Shown: positions 1-5,205 of the stretch, in pieces
Layout of the letters: every line of letters begins with the position of its first letter
Numbering within the stretch: position 1 is the first letter of the stretch
NCBI RefSeq assembly: GCF_943914015.1
Contig: NZ_CALUAK010000132.1
Coordinates: forward strand, 1 to 5,962
Direction of reading: 5' to 3'
Length of the DNA: 5,962 nt
From: an uncultured Corynebacterium sp.
GTDB lineage: Bacteria > Actinomycetota > Actinomycetes > Mycobacteriales > Mycobacteriaceae
The notes under the pieces: model-generated
What the model was told of the DNA's origin: nothing
The model's database searches: none
The model's input: the letters and a program-made list of their open reading frames with translations, nothing else
Program-made: the position numbers and the translations under genes

Positions 1-1
1 G

Positions 2-580
2 GCTGACGCCGAGGATGAAAACTCTTCGCACGACATGGGTGGAAACATCATTCCGCACTTCGTAGAGAAGGGCGAGGCTCACGTTTACGACTTCTCCGAG
101 AACGATGTCCCCGGCTCCACGGAGAGGGATAAGGGATACTGGCGCGATGTCGGTACCATCGATGCGTTCTATGACGCCCACATGGACCTCATTAGCGTGA
201 ACCCCGTGTTCAACCTGTACAACCAGAAGTGGCCCATCCACTCCACGGATGAAGGTAACCTGCCCCCAGCCAAGTTTGTTCAGGGTGGTATTGCACAGTC
301 CTCTATGGTCGCCAACGGTTCGATTATCTCTGGCGCGACAGTCCGGAACTCGGTCGTCTCTACCAACGTGATCGTGGAAGAAGGTGCCACCGTCGAAGGG
401 GCAGTACTGATGCCGGGTGTTCGCATTGGTCGTGGATCGGTTGTCCGTCACGCTATTTTGGACAAGAACGTTGTGGTTTCTGACGGCGAGTTCATTGGCG
501 TGGATGCCGAACGGGATCACCAGCGCTTCGACGTATCCGCTAACGGTGTGGTTGTCGTGGGGAAGAACCAGGTAGTGTAG
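2..580 (+). CDS. glgC: Glucose-1-phosphate adenylyltransferase, C-terminal part (5' truncated by window edge)
   Basis: This is the C-terminal 192 residues of ADP-glucose pyrophosphorylase, which makes ADP-glucose from glucose-1-phosphate and ATP for glycogen (and in this group maltosyl-glucan) synthesis in the cytoplasm. The frame is open from the window edge, so the true start lies outside; the family is usually a little over 400 residues. Visible are DMGGNIIPHFV at about fragment residues 11-21 and GYWRDVGTIDAFYDAHMDL at about 45-63, both hallmark blocks at the end of the GlgC nucleotidyltransferase domain. From about residue 90 come hexapeptide-like repeats (SGATV, VEEGATVEGAVL, GVRIGRGSVV) of the left-handed beta-helix that carries allosteric and oligomer contacts. 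The gene ends in TAG and is followed by a clear intrinsic terminator, so it does not read into the next gene, which is convergent. Identity is secure from these motifs; nothing looks damaged. Confidence 0.95.
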   Translation, partial: ADAEDENSSHDMGGNIIPHFVEKGEAHVYDFSENDVPGSTERDKGYWRDVGTIDAFYDAHMDLISVNPVFNLYNQKWPIHSTDEGNLPPAKFVQGGIAQSSMVANGSIISGATVRNSVVSTNVIVEEGATVEGAVLMPGVRIGRGSVVRHAILDKNVVVSDGEFIGVDAERDHQRFDVSANGVVVVGKNQVV

Positions 581-645
581 CTTCTCCTGTTTGAGGATCC
601 GCGCTCATTTCTGCGGGGAAGCACAATGAACTGAACGACTAATGG

Positions 646-697
646 AGAAAGCTCCGAGCTGACGCTTTGTCAGGCTCGGAGCTTTCTTTAGTTTTTT
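646..697 (+). terminator. Intrinsic terminator after glgC
   Basis: A perfect 13-bp inverted repeat (647-659 with 674-686, GAAAGCTCCGAGC and its complement) is extended by an outer A-T pair and, inside, by a 4-bp stem (660-663 with 669-672) around a GCTTT loop. It is followed by T-rich sequence with a six-T run (687-697). This is a textbook rho-independent terminator for the plus strand. On the minus strand the T tract after the stem is poor, so it probably serves the convergent methyltransferase gene only weakly. Confidence 0.9.
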
Positions 698-733
698 ATC
701 CTCAGAACAAAAATGAAAGCTGATTTGTGGAGA

Positions 734-1360
734 TTACTTCTTGAACGCGATGATGGTGCCGGCGCCGAGGGGAAGGCGTGTAATGAGTGCGTCCTCAAAA
801 CCACGGAGTTTCTCGTCTGCTTCGCGGGCGCTGACGAACTCCCGATCGGTGCGTGACTCGTCACCCACGAGGCCGTCGAAAAGCGCATCGAGGAGAACAA
901 GAACGCCACCGGACTGGAGGAGAGGCCACGCCTCATTGATAAATGTCGGAAGATCCAAAGCGGGAACGTCACCGACGACAATCCTGTAGGAATTGGTAGC
1001 CAAGCGTCCCATCACTTCGAGAGGCCGGGAGGGGAGGAAGCGGTAGTGGGTGTGACCCGCTGCGCGGAACACATCCTTGGCCTGGTTCTGGTGCTCGTGC
1101 TCGGGGTCGATAAATGTGAGATGCCCGTCGGGGCCGAGGCCGTCGAATAGATATAAGCCAACGATGCCAGCGGCAGGAGTGGCCGCGACACCACTGCGGT
1201 TATTGTCTGTGGCAACGAGCGCAGCAAGGAGCGAGAGAAGCTGGCCGGTAGCCGAATCTGGGGCAGACAGGCCAAATTCCTGAGCGTCGTTGCGAGCCCG
1301 GACGTGGTGGTCGTCGTCAAGCGTTGTCTCTTCGATATAACGTACTAGTTCCTCAGTCAC
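734..1360 (-). CDS. Class I SAM-methyltransferase-fold protein, Rv1220c-like (O-methyltransferase family 3 relative)
   Basis: This 208-residue protein matches in layout the actinobacterial O-methyltransferase-like protein encoded divergently from sigE (Rv1220c in M. tuberculosis). Visible family landmarks are the helix SATGQLLSLLAALV (about 36-49), the motif I region GVAATPAAGIVGLYL (about 57-71), the end of strand 2 with an acidic residue in LTFIDPE (about 80-86), YRIVVGDVPALD (about 124-135) and the strand 5 block LLQSGGVLVLLDALFDGLV (about 147-165). Motif I lacks the usual acidic-x-G-x-G-x-G pattern, and the metal-site aspartates and asparagine of family 3 are only partly kept, so catalytic activity is uncertain. 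The start is GTG at 1358-1360; GAGG lies only three bases upstream, and a possible -10 (TAGACT, 1368-1373 on the minus strand) would make the mRNA nearly leaderless. The substrate is unknown. Conserved divergent pairing with sigE suggests, but does not show, a link to envelope stress. Confidence 0.8.
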   Translation of the reverse strand: MTEELVRYIEETTLDDDHHVRARNDAQEFGLSAPDSATGQLLSLLAALVATDNNRSGVAATPAAGIVGLYLFDGLGPDGHLTFIDPEHEHQNQAKDVFRAAGHTHYRFLPSRPLEVMGRLATNSYRIVVGDVPALDLPTFINEAWPLLQSGGVLVLLDALFDGLVGDESRTDREFVSAREADEKLRGFEDALITRLPLGAGTIIAFKK

Positions 1361-1509
1361 GCACCTCAGTCTAGTGTGAATTTTCTGCTTCGGGGCAGGC
1401 CACGCGCGCTAGGGTGCTATCCGTCTAGAAAATGCTCCCGACACAGTCCGAAAACACTGCTCTGCGCATCCTTCAAAGCGGTCCTGGCGATTACGTGTGA
1501 CCATTTAGC

Positions 1510-1538
1510 TTGAAACTCACAGCGGAAACCAATATCGT
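1510..1538 (+). promoter_or_regulatory. Candidate housekeeping (SigA-type) promoter of sigE
   Basis: TTGAAA at 1510-1515 and TATCGT at 1533-1538 are separated by exactly 17 bp. They match the -35 and the TANNNT -10 expected for the principal sigma factor in corynebacteria. Transcription would start near 1545, leaving about 34 bases before the ATG at 1579. The promoter overlaps the in-frame TTG at 1510, which therefore cannot be the start codon for this transcript. A second, weaker -10-like element (TAGGGT, 1410-1415) lies upstream without a good -35. Confidence 0.6.
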
Positions 1539-1578
1539 GTTAGGCTCATTTTCATCACCGTATGTTTGGATAAAAAGT

Positions 1579-2283
1579 ATGAAAAACACGTCTTCCTCTT
1601 TTTCCCTTTCCGGAGCTATTGGGTTTGGTTCCCGCCGGAAAGAAAAGGGTAATGGGAAGCCGATCGCCCAGCATCCCGACACGAGCGCGGATGCCACGGC
1701 CGACGAGCTTACAGGTACCAGCGCTTTCGACGCGGGTATAGGGGATATGCCGTCGTGGGCGGAGTTGGTCGAAGACCACGCTGACGGCGTTTACCGCCTG
1801 GCGTATCGGCTCTCCGGCAACAAGCAGGATGCCGAGGACCTGACCCAAGAAACATTCATGCGTGTGTTCCGTTCGCTGAAGACGTACAAGCCGGGTGCAT
1901 TCAAGGGGTGGCTGCACCGGATTACCACGAACTTGTTCCTCGATATGGTGCGCCATCGCTCGACTATCCGCATGGAAGCGCTGAATGAGACCACCTATGA
2001 CCGCTACCCGGGAAGCGACCCCACCCCGGACGAGGCTTACCTTAACGCAAACCTCGATCCGACACTGGAGCGCGCGTTGTTTAGCCTGAGTCCTGACTAC
2101 CGTGTTGCCGTTGTTCTGTGTGACATGGAGGGGCTGAGCTACGAGGAAATCGCCGAAACTTTGGGCGTGAAGATGGGCACTGTCCGGTCCCGTATCCACC
2201 GAGGTAGAAAGCAGCTTCGGGAGTACATCTTGGCGGCAGCTGAAGAGTCTGATGCGGCCAAGGCTCTGGTGCCCCAACAGTAG
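1579..2283 (+). CDS. sigE: ECF RNA polymerase sigma factor SigE
   Basis: This encodes an extracytoplasmic-function sigma factor of the mycobacterial/corynebacterial SigE type, which redirects RNA polymerase to envelope, heat and surfactant stress genes. With the ATG at 1579 it has 234 residues. Sigma region 2 spans about 60-125, with HADGVYRLAYRLSG, the core-binding DAEDLTQETFMRVFRSL and GWLHRITTNLFLDMVRHR. An acidic/proline linker follows at about 140-160. Sigma region 4 spans about 162-217, with the helix-turn-helix block GLSYEEIAETLGVKMGTVRSRIHRGRKQLR. TSAFDAGIGDMPSW just before region 2 is a SigE-specific block. The start is chosen at ATG 1579 because the open frame's earlier TTG (1510) sits in the likely -35 box and GGAT at 1568-1571 gives a weak ribosome site seven bases upstream. 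Residues 1-45 are low-complexity and poorly conserved, so the start remains the least sure part. The anti-sigma gene follows after 189 bp. Confidence 0.93.
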   Translation: MKNTSSSFSLSGAIGFGSRRKEKGNGKPIAQHPDTSADATADELTGTSAFDAGIGDMPSWAELVEDHADGVYRLAYRLSGNKQDAEDLTQETFMRVFRSLKTYKPGAFKGWLHRITTNLFLDMVRHRSTIRMEALNETTYDRYPGSDPTPDEAYLNANLDPTLERALFSLSPDYRVAVVLCDMEGLSYEEIAETLGVKMGTVRSRIHRGRKQLREYILAAAEESDAAKALVPQQ

Positions 2284-2362
2284 TTTTCCGCTGGCAACGT
2301 CACCGCTCATTTCGGTATAGAGTGGTGGTAACAGAAACTTTGGTCATACCTGTGTTGAGGGC

Positions 2363-2376
2363 GCTCCAGCTGGAGC
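2363..2376. repeat. Perfect 14-bp palindrome between sigE and the anti-sigma gene
   Basis: GCTCCAGCTGGAGC is a perfect, uninterrupted 14-bp palindrome in the 189-bp gap between sigE and the anti-sigma gene. It lies about 97 bp before the anti-sigma start codon. It has no loop and no following T tract, so it resembles a dimer-binding operator more than a terminator. No known corynebacterial regulator consensus that I can recall matches it. Confidence 0.45.
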
Positions 2377-2393
2377 CGTCTCCCGCCGAAAGT

Positions 2394-2402
2394 TGCTACC
2401 CT
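2394..2402 (+). promoter_or_regulatory. Possible extended -10 element for the anti-sigma gene
   Basis: TGCTACCCT at 2394-2402 fits an extended -10 (TGN-TANNNT), but no recognisable -35 lies 16-18 bp upstream. If used, transcription would start near 2409, about 64 bases before the anti-sigma GTG. The gap is long for a simple sigE-anti-sigma operon, which makes a separate promoter plausible. This is a weak call from short motifs only. Confidence 0.25.
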
Positions 2403-2452
2403 GGGGCACCCACAGGGGCACACGGTATCGAGTCCCCCACCGAAGTGAGATG

Positions 2453-2464
2453 AAGGAGAGGAGG
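2453..2464 (+). promoter_or_regulatory. Strong ribosome binding site that fixes the anti-sigma start
   Basis: AAGGAGAGGAGG contains two overlapping Shine-Dalgarno cores. The second, GGAGG (2460-2464), ends eight bases before the GTG at 2473. It is the strongest ribosome site in the window and argues for the long form of the anti-sigma protein over an internal ATG at 2758. The GTG at 2468 is in another frame and too close. Confidence 0.8.
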
Positions 2465-2472
2465 TACGTGCA

Positions 2473-3135
2473 GTGCAACCGCGATCGGAATCCGAGAACG
2501 CACGCACCGGTAGCGTTCCCTGCTCCGAGCCCCTCCGTAGTGCCAGCAAGGACACGGAGGCGGAATCATCGTCGCTGAAAAAGACGCGCGAGTTTCTCGA
2601 GCGTATCGATTCTCTCTTCCACCAGAACACATCTGGGCAAAAGACCGGGGGCGGGGAAACTCCTGGCCGGCCGTCGCTTGAGGATTTGCGCGCCCGTCGC
2701 GTGGCTCGACTCCCGCGGCCTGCATCGCCGAAGAAGCTGCAGGAAGCGATTTCCGCCATGCTCCGAGAGGAAGTGCGGGACAGGGATGAATCGTTTTCCT
2801 CTGTTGAGCACTTGTCGGCCGAGGCTGTCGCCGGTTATGTCGATGGTGAGCTGAGCCTCAAAGCGCAAAAACGCGCCCGTGCGCATCTGCTTCACTGCTC
2901 GATATGCAGGCGAGAAGTACGAGAGCAAAAGGAAGCATCACAGACGCTGCGACAGGAAACCGAAAGCGACATTCACGTTCCGTCCGCGCTTGTCAGCAAG
3001 CTTGCAAACCTGAATCCAGATACTTGTGCGGAGGGACCAGCAGCCGGCGATATCCTCCAGCCGGATACTCTTTTCGGTCGTCTCAATTCCATTTACTGGG
3101 CTGCTCGACGGACCTACAAAGACCGTACGGATTAA
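2473..3135 (+). CDS. cseE: Zinc-binding anti-sigma factor for SigE (CseE/RseA type)
   Basis: This encodes a 220-residue soluble anti-sigma factor expected to bind and silence SigE until stress releases it. The ZAS (zinc-associated anti-sigma) domain is clear: EHLSAEAVAGYVDGEL begins at about residue 112, and HLLHCSIC gives H138-x3-C142-x2-C145. H113 is a candidate fourth metal ligand. No hydrophobic stretch long enough for a membrane segment is present, in keeping with cytoplasmic mycobacterial RseA rather than membrane-bound RseA of enterobacteria. Residues 1 to about 95 form a charged, Ser/Arg/Pro-rich extension with no recognised domain. The GTG start follows a very strong ribosome site; an internal ATG (2758, residue 96) would give a compact 125-residue form but has only a distant AGGAAG. 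sigE lies upstream and tatB 37 bp downstream. The symbol follows C. glutamicum usage and rests on motif and position. Confidence 0.88.
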   Translation: MQPRSESENARTGSVPCSEPLRSASKDTEAESSSLKKTREFLERIDSLFHQNTSGQKTGGGETPGRPSLEDLRARRVARLPRPASPKKLQEAISAMLREEVRDRDESFSSVEHLSAEAVAGYVDGELSLKAQKRARAHLLHCSICRREVREQKEASQTLRQETESDIHVPSALVSKLANLNPDTCAEGPAAGDILQPDTLFGRLNSIYWAARRTYKDRTD

Positions 3136-3172
3136 GTTCCGTCGTCTGGTGAAAGCAAGTAGAGTGTAATTC

Positions 3173-3694
3173 GTGTTTAACGATGTTGGTTGGGTGGAGA
3201 TTCTTATCATCTTCATCGTCGCGGTATTTCTCATCGGCCCGGAGAAGATTCCGAAGGCCGTTGAGGACATCAAGGTGGCGATTTTGGCCGCACGCAATGC
3301 CATCAATCGCACGAAGATGAGCTTGAGTGATGATCTCGGACCCGAATTCGACGAGTTCCGCAAGCCCCTCGGTGAGCTTGCCAAGCTGCGGGCGATGGGG
3401 CCCAAGGCAGCACTCACGAAGACGCTTTTCGACGGCGACGATACGTACCTCGATGCGCTCGATCCGAAGAAGTTCTGGAACGACACTGACCCAAAGAAGG
3501 TCAACCAGACCTCGGCCCCCACAAGCATTACCGACACCCCGGGGAACGTTTCCCAGCCGTCCTCCACACAGTCCCAATCGACATCGTCGATTGGGACAGC
3601 GTCGACAAGCAATGAACCCACCGCACCGAAGAACAACGGCGACGGACCTGCGGGGACGACTGGCTCGACCGTCGATTACAGCGACGTGCTCTAG
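3173..3694 (+). CDS. tatB: Sec-independent protein translocase subunit TatB
   Basis: This encodes TatB, the twin-arginine translocase component that works with TatC to bind folded Tat substrates at the cytoplasmic membrane. The 173-residue protein has the expected plan: an N-terminal membrane helix at about 7-21 (VEILIIFIVAVFLI) with a conserved glutamate near the outer end (E9), the hinge GPEKIPKAV at 22-30, an amphipathic helix at about 25-50, then charged helical sequence. The tail from about residue 105 is Ser/Thr/Gln/Pro-rich and probably disordered. The longer tail and IGPEKIP favour TatB over TatA. The start is GTG at 3173, two codons after an in-frame stop that rules out earlier starts; only a weak AGAG lies upstream, so translation may depend on the preceding anti-sigma gene. 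The disordered tail contains a 12-bp perfect inverted repeat (3571-3597). Confidence 0.9.
   Translation: MFNDVGWVEILIIFIVAVFLIGPEKIPKAVEDIKVAILAARNAINRTKMSLSDDLGPEFDEFRKPLGELAKLRAMGPKAALTKTLFDGDDTYLDALDPKKFWNDTDPKKVNQTSAPTSITDTPGNVSQPSSTQSQSTSSIGTASTSNEPTAPKNNGDGPAGTTGSTVDYSDVL
3571..3597. repeat. 12-bp perfect inverted repeat inside tatB
   Basis: GTCCCAATCGAC (3571-3582) and its exact complement (3586-3597) flank a three-base ATC loop. The element encodes roughly residues 133-142 of TatB (QSQSTSSIGT), in the disordered tail. It would form a stable hairpin in the mRNA. No T run follows, so it is not a normal terminator. Confidence 0.85.
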
Positions 3695-3741
3695 TCGTCG
3701 CGGGCACGCTGCTGGCGGCGAAGGCGAGCAGAGCTGACACG

Positions 3742-3785
3742 ACGAAAGCGGGAGGCCTCCTGAAGAGGAGACCTCCCGCTTTCGT
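3742..3785. terminator. Probable bidirectional terminator between tatB and mrp
   Basis: A perfect 14-bp stem (ACGAAAGCGGGAGG at 3742-3755 with its complement at 3772-3785) encloses a 16-base interior, in which a second short stem CTCC/GGAG (3757-3760 with 3767-3770) can form. It lies between convergent genes. Downstream T content is modest on both strands (GATCTTGTT on the plus strand), so termination may be less complete than at the glgC terminator. Confidence 0.75.
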
Positions 3786-3838
3786 GATCTTGTTACCTCG
3801 ACGGTAGTAACAGAAACCGTGCGGTTTGGCGGTTGGAG

Positions 3839-4963
3839 CTACTTCTTGGAAATCCCCAGACCGAGGGTTTTGCCCAAAAGCGACTCCTTGCGCTTCACCA
3901 ACTTATCCGCAATGGAGTTGAGAGCTTTACCAGCGGGCGAATCGAGCTGCGAAATTGATACCGGCTCACCGGAATCGCCACCGGTACGCAGGTTCGGATC
4001 CAACGGGATGGAGCCGAGCAGCGGGATCGTCGTGCCGGTGATCTGTGTCAGCCGATCAGCCACCGTTTGGCCGCCACCGGAGCCGAAGATTTCCATCGTC
4101 GAACCGTCGGGCATAACCATCGCGGACATGTTCTCAATCACGCCGGCGATCTTCTGCTTCGTCTGCTGGCTAATGGAGCCTGCACGCTCGGCAACCTCGG
4201 CGGCAGCGGCCTGAGGAGTCGTGACGATGAGGAGCTCGGCACCAGGAATGAGCTGAGCCACGGAAATCGCCACGTCGCCCGTTCCCGGGGGAAGATCGAG
4301 AAGCAGCACATCAAGGTCTCCCCAGAACACGTCGGTGAGGAACTGCTGGATTGCTCGGTGGAGCATCGGTCCGCGCCAAATGACAGGGGAGTTGCCCTTG
4401 ACAAAGTGCCCGATGGAAATGATCTTTACGCCATGGCAAATAGGCGGCATGATCATGTCATCAACCTGGTGCGGGCCATCAGTATCGCCCATCATCTGCG
4501 GGATAGAGTGCCCGTAGATATCCGCGTCAAGCACGCCGACATTGAGGCCACGCTGAGCCAGTGCCGTAGCAAGGTTGACAGTGACGCTGGACTTGCCGAC
4601 ACCGCCTTTTCCAGACGCGACCGCCAACACGCGAGTGGTGGAGCCCGGCTGTGAGAAAGGAATAACTGGCTCGCTGCCACGGAGCTTGATGCGCAACTCT
4701 CGGCGCTGATCATCAGTCATGGCCTCGGTGTCAACGAAGGCGTTGTCCACTCCGGGGATCTTCTTAATAGCCTCGATGGAATCGGAAACAAGCGTCCCCT
4801 TCATCGGGCAACCGGCGATGGTGAGAAGGATGGTGGCGTGAACATCGGCGCCATCAACACGCACGGATTTGACCATGTCGAGTTCCGTCAGGGAACGATC
4901 CAGCTCCGGATCGATGACGGTAGATAGCGCCTGAAGCACGTCGTTTTCAGTGATAGCAGCCAT
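3839..4963 (-). CDS. mrp: Mrp/NBP35 family P-loop ATPase, iron-sulfur cluster carrier
   Basis: This encodes a 374-residue cytoplasmic ATPase of the Mrp/ApbC family, which in other bacteria binds and transfers Fe-S clusters to apo-proteins. Residues 1 to about 80 form the N-terminal MIP18/DUF59 domain, with DPEL (18-21) and TIAGCP (48-53) including C52. The ParA/MinD-type ATPase domain follows, with deviant Walker A SGKGGVGKSS (117-126), LDADIYGHSIP (145-155) and the Walker B-like LLDLPPGTGD (221-230). The paired cysteines (CxxC) that follow the ENMS block in E. coli Mrp are absent: here ENMSAMVMPDGSTMEIFGSGG (277-297) has none. I recall the same in M. tuberculosis Mrp, so cluster binding, if any, must differ. 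The ATG at 4963 follows AAGG seven bases upstream. The gene is convergent to tatB and preceded by a 242-bp structured gap before the DUF1003 gene. Confidence 0.93.
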   Translation of the reverse strand: MAAITENDVLQALSTVIDPELDRSLTELDMVKSVRVDGADVHATILLTIAGCPMKGTLVSDSIEAIKKIPGVDNAFVDTEAMTDDQRRELRIKLRGSEPVIPFSQPGSTTRVLAVASGKGGVGKSSVTVNLATALAQRGLNVGVLDADIYGHSIPQMMGDTDGPHQVDDMIMPPICHGVKIISIGHFVKGNSPVIWRGPMLHRAIQQFLTDVFWGDLDVLLLDLPPGTGDVAISVAQLIPGAELLIVTTPQAAAAEVAERAGSISQQTKQKIAGVIENMSAMVMPDGSTMEIFGSGGGQTVADRLTQITGTTIPLLGSIPLDPNLRTGGDSGEPVSISQLDSPAGKALNSIADKLVKRKESLLGKTLGLGISKK

Positions 4964-5205
4964 AAAATGCCTTAGTGTCTTTCACTTCCTATATTGTGGC
5001 GCCCAACACGGGGCGTGGGCGCTGGCGTGGCCATTGCCGCACGTGTCCCTGAAATGTACAGGGCGCTCGAACGTCTCAAATGTGTCATTCCTATTGTACG
5101 TATGGGACTCCCAAGCCCATAAGTGGGTGATGTATCCACAAAGGCGGTGCACTGAACGGATGAAGGCAGCGCGCACCGCTGAAGCAGTGAAAGGAAACTA
5201 CGAAA
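4964..5205. other. Hairpin-rich intergenic region upstream of mrp
   Basis: This 242-bp gap contains several inverted repeats: GCGCCCA/TGGGCGC (4999-5005 with 5016-5022), CCCTG/CAGGG (5047-5051 with 5059-5063), TATGGG/CCCATA (5101-5106 with 5116-5121) and GCGGTGC/GCACCGC (5144-5150 with 5173-5179). None is followed by a good T tract on the minus strand, so a terminator for the DUF1003 gene is not evident. The open frames here lack ribosome sites and are not called. Confidence 0.6.
5093..5098 (-). promoter_or_regulatory. Candidate -10 element of the mrp promoter
   Basis: TACAAT on the minus strand matches the corynebacterial TANNNT -10 well, but the -35 region 17 bp upstream reads TATGGG, which is poor. 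A start near 5086 would give mrp a leader of about 120 bases that includes the two hairpins at 4999-5022 and 5047-5063. Confidence 0.35.

Noticed and set aside
1524..1541. GGAAAC followed by GTGTT as a SigE/SigH-type promoter before sigE
   Set aside because: Only 9 bases separate GGAAAC from GTT, whereas ECF promoters of this type need about 15-18; the overlapping TTGAAA-N17-TATCGT is a much better fit.
1555..2310. 251-residue open frame antisense to sigE
   Set aside because: It covers sigE on the opposite strand, has no recognisable domain, and arises from the codon bias of the GC-rich sense gene; sigE on the plus strand is unambiguous.
2293..2316. GGCAAC-N14-CGGT as an ECF promoter driving the anti-sigma gene
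   Set aside because: Both boxes are degenerate relative to the GGAAC / CGTT consensus and it lies 160 bases from the gene; kept only as a remote possibility.
2403..2421. GGGGCAC direct repeat 12 bp apart upstream of the anti-sigma gene
   Set aside because: Two copies of a seven-base GC-rich word are easily due to chance and match no known binding site.
2938..3636. 232-residue minus-strand open frame across the anti-sigma end and tatB
   Set aside because: It is a shadow of tatB, whose membrane helix and GPEKIP motif are clear; no family features appear in the antisense product.
3814..3827. AAACCG/CGGTTT dyad as a terminator for mrp
   Set aside because: The hairpin would have at most five pairs with a four-base loop and only a short T-rich stretch; the 14-bp stem at 3742-3785 is a far stronger candidate.
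4982..5176. 64-residue minus-strand open frame in the gap upstream of mrp
   Set aside because: It starts at GTG with no ribosome site, has odd composition (many His, Trp, Cys, Arg) and overlaps the candidate mrp promoter and hairpins.
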